DNA from: Pseudomonadota bacterium
GTDB taxonomy: Bacteria; Pseudomonadota; Alphaproteobacteria; Sneathiellales; Sneathiellaceae
Length of the DNA: 64,000 nt
Reading direction: 5' to 3'
Assembly: GCA_024743055.1 (NCBI GenBank)
Contig: JANSXH010000016.1
Location: 1 to 64,000, forward strand
Position 1 is the first letter of the stretch, and each line of letters opens with the position of its first letter. Positions 37,402 to 46,713 of the stretch are shown here, piece after piece. Under the pieces are notes generated by a model. It was not told where the DNA came from. It saw only the letters and a program-made list of their open reading frames with translations, and made no database searches. The position numbers were made by a program, and so were the translations under genes.

Positions 37402-38322
37402 GTGTCCGACACAAGCCTTGTAAAAGAAGCAATCGAGACCCGCGCTCCGACTGAATTGGCGCGGGTCGGCGACTATTTTGCCCTTCTTAAACCCCGGGTA
37501 ATGTCCCTCGTGGTGTTCACGGGGCTGGTGGGTCTTGTCGTCGCGCCGGGTACATTGCATCCGGTTCTCGCCTTCACCGCCTTGCTATGTATTGCTGTCG
37601 GCGCCGGTGCGTCTGGTGCGATTAATATGTGGTTTGACGCGGATATCGACGAGATTATGGAGCGCACAAAAGATCGGCCAATCCCGGCAGGGAGGGTCAC
37701 AGCGAATGAGGCGTTGGCTTTTGGGGCGACCTTGTCTGTTGCCTCTGTTGTCCTGATGGGGCTCGCTGTTAATCTCGTGGCCGCCTTGTTACTTGCCGTG
37801 ACGATTGCCTTTTATGTTTTCGTTTACACCATGTGGCTGAAACGGCGCACGCCTCAGAATATTGTTATTGGCGGCGCGGCCGGGGCCTTTCCCCCGATGA
37901 TCGGCTGGGCGGCCGTGACCGGGGATGTGAGCCTGGAATCGATCGTTCTTTTCGCCATCATTTTCATGTGGACGCCACCTCATTTCTGGGCGCTCTCCCT
38001 ATGGCGGGATATTGATTATGCCAAGGCAGGAGTTCCAATGTTGCCGGTTGTTGCCGGTCGGGAAGCCACCCGCAAACAGGTTGTGCTGTACAGTGTACTG
38101 CTGTTTCCGGTGACGGTGATGCCCTATTTCCTTGGATATGCAGGAATATTCTACGGGGCGGGAGCGGCAATCTTAAGTGGGCTGTTCCTTTTCTCGGCTT
38201 TGAAAATCTGGATTAAGAAGGATGAGAAAAGTGCGAAGCAGCTCTTTGCCTATTCCATTCTGTATCTATTTCTGTTGTTCGCCATGCTCCTAGGAGAGAG
38301 TCTTGTCAAGGTTGTTGCTTAA
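37402..38322 (+). CDS. ctaB: protoheme IX farnesyltransferase (heme O synthase)
   Basis: UbiA-superfamily membrane enzyme that converts heme B to heme O, the precursor of heme A in the oxidase encoded beside it. The 306 aa protein has [24 protein letters not shown], the first aspartate-rich motif, and the loop [29 protein letters not shown]. The start is GTG with TAGGAG upstream, 19 nt after coxA. The heme A synthase ctaA is not in the window. Confidence 0.97.
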   Translation: MSDTSLVKEAIETRAPTELARVGDYFALLKPRVMSLVVFTGLVGLVVAPGTLHPVLAFTALLCIAVGAGASGAINMWFDADIDEIMERTKDRPIPAGRVTANEALAFGATLSVASVVLMGLAVNLVAALLLAVTIAFYVFVYTMWLKRRTPQNIVIGGAAGAFPPMIGWAAVTGDVSLESIVLFAIIFMWTPPHFWALSLWRDIDYAKAGVPMLPVVAGREATRKQVVLYSVLLFPVTVMPYFLGYAGIFYGAGAAILSGLFLFSALKIWIKKDEKSAKQLFAYSILYLFLLFAMLLGESLVKVVA

Positions 38323-38323
38323 C

Positions 38324-38443
38324 ATGCCCCTGGATGATGAACACAAGAAGCGCCGGCTTCGTAATTTTGCTGTTGGCGGTATTCTGCTGGCTCTCGTGGT
38401 GCTGTTTTACTTCATTACCATTGTTAAAATGGCGGGAGCATAG
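38324..38443 (+). CDS. coxF: CoxF-like small membrane protein
   Basis: 39 aa protein found by reading the gap between ctaB and ctaG. A charged N-terminus MPLDDEHKKRRLRNFAVG leads into one transmembrane helix (GILLALVVLFYFITIV) and ends KMAGA. Small proteins of this pattern occupy the same position in other alphaproteobacterial cox operons and are called CoxF; their role in oxidase assembly is presumed, not established. It starts 1 nt after the ctaB stop and ends 8 nt before ctaG. The gene symbol rests on position and pattern. Confidence 0.72.
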   Translation: MPLDDEHKKRRLRNFAVGGILLALVVLFYFITIVKMAGA

Positions 38444-38451
38444 ATAGCCTC

Positions 38452-39036
38452 ATGCAAAACCAGAAAAAATCCAAGCGGTTGGCTCTGATCCTTGTTTCCG
38501 TTGTCGCGGGAATGGTGGGTCTGTCCTATGCCTCTGTACCGCTCTATGATCTTTTCTGTCGGGTGACCGGCTATGGGGGAACAACACAGCAGGCCGACAT
38601 TGCCCCGGACGTTATTCTCGATCGCGAGATGATCATTGAGTTTGACGCCAATACAAGCCGGGGCATGCCGTGGGATTTCAAACCGACGGCGCATCGGGTG
38701 ACCATGAAAGTGGGAGAAACGGGACTCGCCTTTTATCAGGCCCATAATCCGACCAATAAGACAATCAAGGGCACCGCGACCTTTAATGTCACCCCGCAAA
38801 AGGTTGGCCAGTATTTCACCAAGATCGATTGTTTCTGTTTCACGGAGCAGGTGCTGAAGCCCGGTGAAAAGGTGGACATGCCCGTGACATTTTTTGTCGA
38901 TCCGGAAATTGCCGATGACCCGAACGTCAGTGAAGTTAAGGTCATCACTTTGTCCTACACCTTTTTTATCAGTGAGGATGAGGAAGAGCTGGATGTTTCT
39001 TCGAACGAAGAAGAAAAGCCAGTTGACGTAAATTGA
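38452..39036 (+). CDS. ctaG: cytochrome c oxidase assembly protein CtaG/Cox11
   Basis: Copper chaperone that delivers CuB to subunit I. The 194 aa protein has a single N-terminal membrane anchor (residues 9-28), SVPLYDLFCRVTGYGG with C36, and the copper motif CFCF (C127, C129) within KIDCFCFTEQ. The C-terminal acidic tail is not conserved. No clear ribosome-binding site is seen, so translation may depend on the upstream small gene. Confidence 0.96.
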   Translation: MQNQKKSKRLALILVSVVAGMVGLSYASVPLYDLFCRVTGYGGTTQQADIAPDVILDREMIIEFDANTSRGMPWDFKPTAHRVTMKVGETGLAFYQAHNPTNKTIKGTATFNVTPQKVGQYFTKIDCFCFTEQVLKPGEKVDMPVTFFVDPEIADDPNVSEVKVITLSYTFFISEDEEELDVSSNEEEKPVDVN

Positions 39037-39099
39037 TTGAGTAACGCGTAAAATGATAGAATACCGGAGGGGATCCGGAGGAATTGCAGGAGTTTAAGA

Positions 39100-39915
39100 A
39101 TGGCAGATTCACACGCCAAACAACATGATTACCACCTGGTGGACCCAAGTCCGTGGCCGGCGCTCGCGTCAATCGCCGCGTTCGTGAGTGCCATTGGTGC
39201 CGTCATGTGGATGCATGAGGCAACTTATGGCATGGCGCTTTTCTTCATCGGCTTTGCCGTCCTTTGCTACACCGCCTTCACCTGGTGGCGGGATGTGGTC
39301 AAGGAAGGGGAGCATGAAGGGCATCACACCCCCGTTGTCCAACTAGGATTGCGTTACGGCATGATCATGTTCATTGCCTCCGAGGTGATGTTCTTCGTGG
39401 CCTGGTTCTGGGCCTATTTCAACGCCGGCCTATTTCCAAGTGAAGTCGGCGGTGGTATCTGGCCACCAGAGGGGATCCTTACCTTTAACCCCTGGCATAT
39501 CCCACTGCTCAACACGATTATCCTGCTGCTGTCCGGCACGACCGTTACCTGGGCCCATCACGCCCTGCAGCATGGGGATCGCAAAGGCCTGGTTCAAGGT
39601 CTGACCTTGACAGTTATCCTCGGTGCCTCTTTTACAGCCGTTCAGATATACGAATATAGCCATGCGGCCTTTGGATTTACCGATGGTATCTATCCGTCCA
39701 CCTTCTATATGGCGACAGGTTTCCACGGCGCTCACGTCTTCATCGGAACCGTCTTCCTGCTGGTTTGCCTGTTCCGGGCCATGAAGGGTCACTTCACATC
39801 GACCCATCATTTCGGATTTGAAGCAGCTGCCTGGTACTGGCATTTCGTTGATGTCGTCTGGCTGTTCCTGTTCTTCGCTGTTTACTGGTGGGGTGCTGGT
39901 CCTCCCTGGACCTGA
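39100..39915 (+). CDS. coxC: cytochrome c oxidase subunit III
   Basis: 271 aa integral membrane subunit of aa3 oxidase with seven predicted helices. Family landmarks: [14 protein letters not shown] at the N-terminus, [21 protein letters not shown], and the end [22 protein letters not shown] strong GCAGGAG site precedes the ATG. Follows ctaG, the usual alphaproteobacterial order. Confidence 0.97.
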   Translation: MADSHAKQHDYHLVDPSPWPALASIAAFVSAIGAVMWMHEATYGMALFFIGFAVLCYTAFTWWRDVVKEGEHEGHHTPVVQLGLRYGMIMFIASEVMFFVAWFWAYFNAGLFPSEVGGGIWPPEGILTFNPWHIPLLNTIILLLSGTTVTWAHHALQHGDRKGLVQGLTLTVILGASFTAVQIYEYSHAAFGFTDGIYPSTFYMATGFHGAHVFIGTVFLLVCLFRAMKGHFTSTHHFGFEAAAWYWHFVDVVWLFLFFAVYWWGAGPPWT

Positions 39916-39927
39916 TCCAGGGATCTA

Positions 39928-40302
39928 ATGGCCAGTTCAGTTGGCAATTCTGTTTCCCCTTTTCGCTCCGGACTCACCTGCAAATGTCCGGTTTGCGGAA
40001 AGGGGAAACTTTTTAAGGGCTTCCTGGAGGTTCGAGAAAACTGTCCCGAGTGCGGACAGGACTTCTCAGAAGTCAATAGCGGCGATGGCCCGGCAGTCTT
40101 TATCATCTTCATCGTCGGGTTTGTTGTGGTCGGATTGGCGTTCTGGACAGAATTTACCTTTAGCCCGCCGTACTGGCTGCAATTGACAATCTGGCTGCCG
40201 ACCATATTTATTCTATCCATAGGCCTGCTGCGTCCGGCCAAATCTCTGTTGATCGCCCTGCAATTCAAACATAAGGCAGGCTCGGAAATTAAGCGTAATT
40301 GA
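39928..40302 (+). CDS. DUF983 zinc-ribbon membrane protein
   Basis: 124 aa protein with an N-terminal treble-clef/zinc ribbon (C20-P-V-C23 and C39-P-E-C42) followed by two transmembrane helices. DUF983 proteins commonly lie between coxC and surf1 in alphaproteobacteria and are presumed to assist oxidase biogenesis. Twelve nt downstream of coxC and 2 nt before surf1. The biochemical function is unknown. Confidence 0.87.
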   Translation: MASSVGNSVSPFRSGLTCKCPVCGKGKLFKGFLEVRENCPECGQDFSEVNSGDGPAVFIIFIVGFVVVGLAFWTEFTFSPPYWLQLTIWLPTIFILSIGLLRPAKSLLIALQFKHKAGSEIKRN

Positions 40303-40304
40303 TC

Positions 40305-41021
40305 ATGAAAAACTTCTCACCCGGACTTATCCCGACCCTGATTACGGTACCGGTCGTTGTTATCCTGCTGGCGCTCAGTATCTGGCAGGTCAATCGCTAT
40401 AACTGGAAGATTGATCTGATGAACCAGATCAATACTCAGCTTGCCGAAGCGCCGGTGGCGCTGCCAGCAACCGGCGTTATCCCAGAAGACTGGCACTATC
40501 GCCGCGTCCAGCTGCAAGGGTCCTTCGATCATTCGAAGGAACTGCACATGTTCTCCCACGCCGACAAGGGACGCAAAGGGTTTCAGATCATCACCCCCTT
40601 TATGCGCAGCGTTGAGGGGGACGTGGTTCTGGTCAATCGCGGCTGGGTGCCGGAATCCCGCAAGGAGCCGGTAAACCGCGCCGAGGGTCAGATCGAAGGG
40701 GAGATCACCATCAACGGTATTGCCCGCAAACCCTGGAGCAAAAGCTATTCCTTCATGCCGGCCAGCAATGCCGAAACAAATGTCTGGCTATACGGGGAAC
40801 TGCCGGAAATGGCGGCACATCTCGGCCTGGAAACAGCGCCGGTCTTTGTCGAGATCGAAGCGAATGACGTGCCGGGTGGATTTCCGATCGGCGGACAAAC
40901 CCGGGTAAGCCTGCCGAACAATCATATCGAATATGCCTTTACCTGGCTTGGCCTGGCCATCGCCATGGTCGTCATCTATATCCTGTATGGCCGCAGCCGG
41001 GCCCTTAAAAAGGTCAGTTGA
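40305..41021 (+). CDS. SURF1 family cytochrome oxidase biogenesis protein
   Basis: Membrane protein involved in heme A insertion into subunit I. The ATG at 40305, 2 nt after the DUF983 stop, gives 238 aa; a TTG two codons earlier is the only alternative. Two terminal membrane helices (residues 7-26 and near 212-230) flank the periplasmic domain with VLVNRGWVPESRKEP and PNNHIEYAFTWLGLAIAMVVIY, both family signatures. Last of the oxidase genes proper. Confidence 0.93.
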   Translation: MKNFSPGLIPTLITVPVVVILLALSIWQVNRYNWKIDLMNQINTQLAEAPVALPATGVIPEDWHYRRVQLQGSFDHSKELHMFSHADKGRKGFQIITPFMRSVEGDVVLVNRGWVPESRKEPVNRAEGQIEGEITINGIARKPWSKSYSFMPASNAETNVWLYGELPEMAAHLGLETAPVFVEIEANDVPGGFPIGGQTRVSLPNNHIEYAFTWLGLAIAMVVIYILYGRSRALKKVS

Positions 41022-41023
41022 GA

Positions 41024-42523
41024 ATGGCTTTATCTGCCTACGAGCAACTTGAGAAAAGATTTGCCAAACTATCTGCCCTGTCGGGGGCGCAAGCGATGCT
41101 GCATTGGGATAGCGCCGCTATGATGCCCGATGGCGGCAATGCGGCCCGGGCCGAGCAGTTGGCGACATTGGGTGTGATGTCCCACGAATTGATAACGGAT
41201 GCGGCTGTCGGCGACTGGATTGCAGAGGCGGAAAATGCCACTGCTGACCTGAATGAATGGCAAAAAGCCAACTTAAAGGAAATGAGGACGAGCTGGCGTC
41301 ATGCCACTGCTGTGGATGCGGATCTGGTGGAGGCCTTTTCACGGGCAACGTCAGATTCGGAGATGACCTGGCGGGAAGCACGGGCCAACAAGGACTTCCA
41401 GGCTCTCGTCCCAAAACTGGAAGAAGTTGTCAATCTGACCCGGCAAGTAGCGACGATCAAGGCAGGGATCTTTGATTGTTCTCCTTATGATGCACTTCTG
41501 GACGAGTATGAGCCCGGTTGTACATCGGCCCAGATTGATGAGCTATTTACTGATCTGGAGGCATTTCTGCCGGATCTTCTTAACGACATTCTTGATCACC
41601 AGAAAAGTCAGCCGGCTATTATCGAGCCAACGGGACCATTTCAAGAAGATGCCCAGAAGCAGCTTGGCCTGGAAATGATGACTGCGCTTGGCTTTGACTT
41701 CAACCATGGCCGTCTGGATACCAGCCATCATCCCTTTACCGGCGGTGTTCCCGACGATGTTCGTCTGACAACCCGCTATGAGGAAGGTGACTTTACCAAG
41801 AGCCTCATGGGAACTTTACATGAGACAGGTCATGCCCTGTATGAGCAAGGTCTGCCGGAGGCGTGGAGAACCCAGCCTGTTGGTTTGGCCCGCGGTATGG
41901 CGCTGCATGAGAGCCAATCGTTGTTGGTTGAGATGCAACTCTCCCGCAGTTCCGAGTTTCTGGCTTATATAAACCCGAAATTCACCGGTACTTTCGGAGA
42001 TTTGGGGGAGGCAGGCTCATTTGCCAATATTGAACGCCTGTACCGTCGGGTGGAACAGGGTTTTATCCGGGTGGATGCGGATGAGGTGACCTATCCGCTG
42101 CATATAATATTGCGCTACAGGCTGGAAAAGGACCTCCTCTCCGGTGCTTTGACGGTGACGGATCTGCCGGAGGCCTGGAATGCGGGAATGCAAGACCTGT
42201 TGGGCTTGACGCCACCCGATGACGCTCTTGGCTGCCTGCAGGATATCCACTGGCCAAGCGGTGCAATTGGATATTTCCCGACCTACACCTTGGGAGCTCT
42301 TGCAGCGGCGCAACTATTTGAGGCGGCCAAGGCCCAGATTGCTGATTTCCCTGCGAGGATCAAGGACGGGGACTTTGCTGAATTGATTTCCTGGCTTCGG
42401 ACAAATGTTCATGCGCTTGGCAGCCTGAAAACCACGGATGAGATTCTGGAGGATGCAACGGGGGCTCCCTTGGGGACAGCCGCTTTCGCATCGCATTTGA
42501 AAGCAAGATATCTTCCGGATTGA
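41024..42523 (+). CDS. carboxypeptidase, M32 family (Taq type)
   Basis: Zinc carboxypeptidase of 499 aa. The active-site motif HETGH (H266, E267, H270) lies in GTLHETGHALYEQGLP and the third ligand glutamate in ALHESQSLLVEMQ. The N-terminal MALSAYEQLEKRFAKLSALSGA and RYRLEKDLLSGAL are typical of M32. I chose the ATG at 41024, 2 nt after surf1; a TTG overlapping the surf1 stop is in frame but less likely. Co-transcription with the oxidase genes is probable; its cellular role is general peptide turnover by inference. Confidence 0.94.
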   Translation: MALSAYEQLEKRFAKLSALSGAQAMLHWDSAAMMPDGGNAARAEQLATLGVMSHELITDAAVGDWIAEAENATADLNEWQKANLKEMRTSWRHATAVDADLVEAFSRATSDSEMTWREARANKDFQALVPKLEEVVNLTRQVATIKAGIFDCSPYDALLDEYEPGCTSAQIDELFTDLEAFLPDLLNDILDHQKSQPAIIEPTGPFQEDAQKQLGLEMMTALGFDFNHGRLDTSHHPFTGGVPDDVRLTTRYEEGDFTKSLMGTLHETGHALYEQGLPEAWRTQPVGLARGMALHESQSLLVEMQLSRSSEFLAYINPKFTGTFGDLGEAGSFANIERLYRRVEQGFIRVDADEVTYPLHIILRYRLEKDLLSGALTVTDLPEAWNAGMQDLLGLTPPDDALGCLQDIHWPSGAIGYFPTYTLGALAAAQLFEAAKAQIADFPARIKDGDFAELISWLRTNVHALGSLKTTDEILEDATGAPLGTAAFASHLKARYLPD

Positions 42524-42636
42524 GACGCAAGTCGTAAATCTTGCAAATCGACGGAATTTGGCAACTCACGGCTTGCGTCAGGAACGTTCCTATGGTTACT
42601 CTCTCCCGCCTTTAATCCTATTCAAGGAGAAAAAGA

Positions 42637-44037
42637 TTGCGCTATATCAGCACACGGGGACAAGCGCCCGTCCTTAACTTTGAAGACGTCGTCCTGACGG
42701 GTCTGGCCCGGGACGGTGGACTATACGTGCCTGAAACCTGGCCGCAATTTTCCAAGGACGATATCCGGGGCTTGGCCTCCATGAGTTATGCCGAGGCGGC
42801 AGCCTTTTTGTTGCAGCCTTTCCTTGGCGAAAGCATCAGTGAGGCTGATTTCCGCGCAATGACGGAAAAGGCATACGCCTCTTTTTCACACAAAGCCGTT
42901 GTGCCGGTCAGCCAGCTGGGAAGCAATGAGTTTCTGATGGAGCTCTACCACGGTCCGACCCTTGCTTTTAAGGATGTTGCCCTGCAGCTTTTGGGTCTTC
43001 TCTATGATCATCTTCTGGGTCGCCAGCAGCGCCGGGCGACCATCATAGGCGCCACTTCCGGCGATACCGGATCAGCGGCCATTGAGGCCTGCCGGGGCCG
43101 GGATGCCGTTGACATTTTCATCCTCCATCCGGCGGGGCGCGTCTCAGAGGTACAGCGCCGGCAGATGACGACAGTCCTTGATAGCAATGTCCATAACATT
43201 GCCGTTCAAGGCGATTTCGATGATTGTCAGGCTATGGTCAAGGCCATGTTCAATGATCTGGAGTTCCGGGATGATTTGTCCGTGTCGGCGGTCAATTCCA
43301 TCAACTGGGCGCGGGTCATGGCGCAAATCGTCTACTACTTCACCGTCGGTGTCAGTCTTGGCTCCCCCGATCGGGCGATTTCCTTCTCGGTTCCTAGCGG
43401 CAATTTCGGTGATATCTATGCGGGCTATGCGGCCAGCAAAATGGGTCTGCCTATCGATCAACTGATCGTTGCCACTAACCGCAATGACATTCTGTCCCGT
43501 TTCTTCAATTCCGGGGAATACCGGAAATCCTCCGTTGATCCGACCATCAGCCCAAGCATGGATATCCAGGTTTCCAGTAATTTTGAGCGATTCCTGTTTG
43601 ATCTGCATGGCCGTGATGGTGCAGCGGTGGCGAACCTGATGGAGAAGCTGGACAAAGAAGGCGGCTTTGCCGTCAATATGTCCCTGCTGAATGAAGGGAT
43701 TTTCTCCGCCGGGAGATGCGATGAAGCCGATACCTTGGAGACCATCCGCACCACCCTGAAAGAGAGCGCCATTACCGTTGATCCGCATACGGCGATCGGC
43801 ATCAAAGTCGGGGCCGATTGCCGGGACAGCTCGGCGGCGCCAATGGTCAATCTGGCGACGGCACACCCGGCGAAATTTCCCGATGCGGTTGTCGAGGCAA
43901 CTGGCGAAACGCCGGCTCTGCCAAAGCATATGCAAGATTTGTTTGACCGCGACGAGAGACTGGTGGAACTCCCCAATGACTTGGCGACGGTCAAATCCTA
44001 TATTAAAGAGCGGGCGCGCATTTTAAGCGCGGCATGA
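42637..44037 (+). CDS. thrC: threonine synthase
   Basis: PLP enzyme that converts O-phosphohomoserine to threonine, 466 aa. The start is TTG, preceded by a near-perfect AAGGAGA six bases upstream, and the resulting N-terminus MRYISTRGQAPVLNFEDVVLTGLARDGGLY is exactly the family start. PLP lysine K112 lies in TLAFKDVALQ; the phosphate-binding loop is SGDTGSAAIEA. Homoserine kinase is encoded 6 kb away at 50118-51083. Confidence 0.97.
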   Translation: MRYISTRGQAPVLNFEDVVLTGLARDGGLYVPETWPQFSKDDIRGLASMSYAEAAAFLLQPFLGESISEADFRAMTEKAYASFSHKAVVPVSQLGSNEFLMELYHGPTLAFKDVALQLLGLLYDHLLGRQQRRATIIGATSGDTGSAAIEACRGRDAVDIFILHPAGRVSEVQRRQMTTVLDSNVHNIAVQGDFDDCQAMVKAMFNDLEFRDDLSVSAVNSINWARVMAQIVYYFTVGVSLGSPDRAISFSVPSGNFGDIYAGYAASKMGLPIDQLIVATNRNDILSRFFNSGEYRKSSVDPTISPSMDIQVSSNFERFLFDLHGRDGAAVANLMEKLDKEGGFAVNMSLLNEGIFSAGRCDEADTLETIRTTLKESAITVDPHTAIGIKVGADCRDSSAAPMVNLATAHPAKFPDAVVEATGETPALPKHMQDLFDRDERLVELPNDLATVKSYIKERARILSAA

Positions 44038-44051
44038 ATTGGAATAGCTGA

Positions 44052-45311
44052 ATGAACGTAAAAGTTTCGACCCTTAAAAACGGCCTTCGTATTGTTTCAG
44101 ATCCGATGCCCAGCCTGGAAACTGCGGCTGTGGGTGTCTGGGTGGCGACAGGTGCGCGCCATGAAACAGAATCCGAAAACGGGATTTCCCATGTGTTGGA
44201 GCATATGGCCTTTAAAGGCACGGCATCCCGCTCCGCGCTCGATATTGCCGAATCCATTGAAGCGGTCGGCGGGCATCTGAATGCCTATACCAGCCGTGAT
44301 CAGACCGCCTATTTTGCCCGGACCCTCAAGGCCGATGTGCCGCTGGCTGTCGATATCCTGGGCGATATTTTGCATAATTCGGTGTTCGACGAGAACGAGC
44401 TTGCCCGCGAAAAAGAAGTGATTGTTCAGGAAATCGGTCAGACTTTCGATACCCCGGATGACATTATTTTCGATCATCTGCAGGAAACGGCTTTTCCCAA
44501 TCAGGCCCTCGGTCGATCCATTCTGGGAACCGCCTCCGGTGTGCGCGGCTTTCAAAGAGACGTCATCGACGGCTATATGAAATCCCATTATCAGGCACCG
44601 GGGATGGTCTTGAGCGCGTCCGGTGGGATCGATCATGAGGAACTGGTCGGTCTGGCAGAACATGTGTTCGAGACCTTTCCGGCCACCGGTGATGCCAGCA
44701 TGGAAGCCGCCCATTATGAGGGTGGTGAGTATCGGGAAGAACGGGATCTGGAGCAGGTCCATTATGCGCTGTCTGTTCCTGGTATTTCCTATCATGACGA
44801 TGATTTCTACAGCATGCAGATCCTCTCAGGCCTGCTTGGTGGCGGCATGTCCTCGCGTCTGTTTCAGGAATTGAGGGAGCAGCGGGGCCTGTGCTATTCG
44901 GTCTTCTCTTTCGCCTCCTCCTTTGATGACAGCGGTATTTTCACGGTCTATGCCGGTACGGGAGAGGAGCAGATTTCCGAGTTGAGCTCGGTGCTCGTCG
45001 ATGAGTTGCTTCGGACCGCCAGTGATGTGACGGGATCGGAAGTGGAACGGGCCAAGGCTCAGCATAAGGCAGCTTTGCTCATGGGGCAGGAGAGCCCGGC
45101 AGCGCGTTCAGAGGTCCATGCCCGGCAGATGCAGATCTATGGGCGGGTGTTACCGGCCGCGGAAATCGTCGAGAGGATCGAAGCGGTCTCCGTTGCCCAG
45201 GTGAAGCAGCTGGCAGGGCGACTCTTTACCGGTGTCACCCCGACGATTGCCGCCATGGGGCCGATCGGGAAGTTGGATGATTTTGACAAGATCGCCGCTC
45301 GCTTCAGTTAA
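44052..45311 (+). CDS. cytoplasmic M16 processing peptidase-like protein
   Basis: 419 aa zinc peptidase with H47-V-L-E50-H51 and downstream glutamate in EKEVIVQEIGQT. Unlike the pair at 3960-6677 it has no signal peptide, so it is cytoplasmic. It resembles the beta subunit of mitochondrial processing peptidase and the rickettsial homologue (GLLGGGMSSRLFQELREQRGL near 265). Follows thrC by 14 nt, an arrangement frequent in alphaproteobacteria. Substrate unknown. Confidence 0.93.
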   Translation: MNVKVSTLKNGLRIVSDPMPSLETAAVGVWVATGARHETESENGISHVLEHMAFKGTASRSALDIAESIEAVGGHLNAYTSRDQTAYFARTLKADVPLAVDILGDILHNSVFDENELAREKEVIVQEIGQTFDTPDDIIFDHLQETAFPNQALGRSILGTASGVRGFQRDVIDGYMKSHYQAPGMVLSASGGIDHEELVGLAEHVFETFPATGDASMEAAHYEGGEYREERDLEQVHYALSVPGISYHDDDFYSMQILSGLLGGGMSSRLFQELREQRGLCYSVFSFASSFDDSGIFTVYAGTGEEQISELSSVLVDELLRTASDVTGSEVERAKAQHKAALLMGQESPAARSEVHARQMQIYGRVLPAAEIVERIEAVSVAQVKQLAGRLFTGVTPTIAAMGPIGKLDDFDKIAARFS

Positions 45312-45366
45312 AGCGGTATGTTGCCAAGGGCTTAGGTTCATCAAGTCGTTGTAGTTTGCTGGGGAG

Positions 45367-46002
45367 ATGCTACCCTGTCAGATCGGGTGCAGAGTTTTTC
45401 GCTTAGATGGATTTGAAGAATTGCTGGAACGACTGTCAAACATAGGGATCGGACCGCGCATCGAGACGGAGCGTCTGTATTTGCGCTCGCCAAAACTCTC
45501 GGACTGGGAAGAATGGGCCGTCTTGCGCGCCGATAGCCGCCAGTTTCTGGTCCCGTGGGAGCCGGTCTGGACCCATGATTCCCTATCCAAAGCCAATTTC
45601 AAGGCCCGTATCCGCCGCTATACCCGGGAAATCAAGGATGATACGGGTCAGGCGTTTTTTCTGTTCAAAAATGATACGCAGCAGCTCGTGGGCGGCATTA
45701 CGCTGAGTAATATCCGCCGGGGTGTGGCCCAAACCGGCACTCTTGGCTATTGGACAGGCGCCAAATATGCGCGTCAGGGCTATATGCATGAAGCCCTTCG
45801 CGGGCTTCTACCGGTCCTGTTCAGTCAATTTGGGTTACGAAGGGTGGAAGCGGCCTGTTTGCCGGAAAATGTCCCGAGTTCCAATCTGCTTGAAAAAGTC
45901 GGATTTAAGCGGGAGGGGATTGCCCGGGAATATCTCTGTATAAATGGGGTCTGGCACGACCATCTTTTATACGCGTTATTGAAGAGTGATCCGCTGCCCT
46001 AA
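45367..46002 (+). CDS. GNAT family N-acetyltransferase, RimJ/RimL-like
   Basis: 211 aa acetyltransferase. The domain begins around residue 30 (GPRIETERLYLRSPKLSDWEEW) and includes QLVGGITLSNIRRGVAQTGTLGYWTGAKYARQGYMHEAL, the acetyl-CoA loop, then LPENVPSSNLLEKVGFKREGIAREYLCING. Related enzymes acetylate ribosomal protein N-termini. The chosen ATG sits directly against GGGGAG, so the true start could be elsewhere in the first 30 codons. Its stop codon touches the 46-bp palindrome. Confidence 0.85.
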   Translation: MLPCQIGCRVFRLDGFEELLERLSNIGIGPRIETERLYLRSPKLSDWEEWAVLRADSRQFLVPWEPVWTHDSLSKANFKARIRRYTREIKDDTGQAFFLFKNDTQQLVGGITLSNIRRGVAQTGTLGYWTGAKYARQGYMHEALRGLLPVLFSQFGLRRVEAACLPENVPSSNLLEKVGFKREGIAREYLCINGVWHDHLLYALLKSDPLP

Positions 46003-46047
46003 ATCTATATAGGAATTTTCCTATATAGGAAAATTCCTATATAGATT
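46002..46047. repeat. 46-bp perfect palindrome between convergent genes
   Basis: Two 20-nt arms, AATCTATATAGGAATTTTCC and its exact reverse complement, flank a TATATA centre that is itself palindromic. The unit TATATAGGAA recurs in alternating orientation, so smaller hairpins can form inside. It starts in the GNAT stop codon and ends 5 nt before the yqgE stop. There is no T tract on either side. It could be a bidirectional terminator, a dimer-binding site or a mobile extragenic palindrome. Confidence 0.85.
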
Positions 46048-46051
46048 CTCC

Positions 46052-46657
46052 TCAGGCATTTCCGATATCGCTGGAGAGCAAAGCCGGATCCACACCGAGC
46101 TTGTTAACAGCCGTTTGCCATTTCCCGTCGAGCTCTGAACCAAAGACGATCTCACTGTCCGGTTTGACCACCAGCCAGCCATTTTGCTGGATTTCCTGCT
46201 CCAGCTGACCCGGACCCCAGCCGGAATAGCCCAGCGCAAGGAAACTGTTATCCGGTCCCGACCCGGAAGCGATGGTCTTGAGCATGTCAATGGTTGCTGT
46301 CAGCGCCATATCCTCCCCGATCACGAGGGTTGTTTCATGGAGGAGATCGGTGGAATGGACGACGAAACCGCGCTCTGTATCCACAGGTCCGCCGAAATGA
46401 ACCTTGATCTGGCCGGCATCCCCGGCATTCTGGATATCCAGCTGCTCCAAAAGTTCATCAAAGGTGAGGGCATCGAGGGTTTTGTTGAGAAGGATCCCCA
46501 TGGCGCCAGCCTCGGAATGGGCGCAGAGCAGGATGACGGCCCGCTCAAAGCGGGGATCGGACATGCTGGGCATGGCGACCAGCAGCTTTCCGTCCAGATA
46601 TCCTGTATCAATCGTACCTTCGGTCATACCATCAATATGTTTCTTCTTCGGCTTCAT
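46052..46657 (-). CDS. YqgE/AlgH family protein (UPF0301)
   Basis: DUF179 protein with YLDGKLLVAMPSMSDPRFERAVILLCAHSEAGAMGILLNK, VHFGGPVDTERGFVVHS and LALGYSGWGPGQLEQEI, all diagnostic. With the ATG at 46657 it has 201 aa; a further ATG at 46627 would give 191 aa and is closer to the first conserved residues, and a TTG upstream at 46699 is least likely. The family is conserved but biochemically undefined. Convergent with the GNAT gene across the palindrome. Confidence 0.9.
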   Translation of the reverse strand: MKPKKKHIDGMTEGTIDTGYLDGKLLVAMPSMSDPRFERAVILLCAHSEAGAMGILLNKTLDALTFDELLEQLDIQNAGDAGQIKVHFGGPVDTERGFVVHSTDLLHETTLVIGEDMALTATIDMLKTIASGSGPDNSFLALGYSGWGPGQLEQEIQQNGWLVVKPDSEIVFGSELDGKWQTAVNKLGVDPALLSSDIGNA

Positions 46658-46695
46658 TGCCAGGGGTTGAACAAATCTTGAAGCAATTGTGACAC

Positions 46696-46713
46696 GCAAT
46701 ATCTTAATATTGC
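46696..46713. promoter_or_regulatory. Dyad GCAATAT-CTTA-ATATTGC between divergent genes
   Basis: Perfect 7-bp arms around CTTA, in the divergent region between yqgE and the DsbD-alpha-like gene. It ends 4 nt before a TATAAT hexamer at 46718-46723 on the plus strand. No well-spaced -35 hexamer accompanies that box. Candidate operator only. Confidence 0.35.

Noticed and set aside
43144..43935. 263-codon frame antisense to thrC
   Set aside because: Fully covered by thrC, whose PLP motif and length are clear.
44097..44795. 232-codon frame antisense to the M16 peptidase gene
   Set aside because: Shadow of the M16 gene; no motif or start signal.
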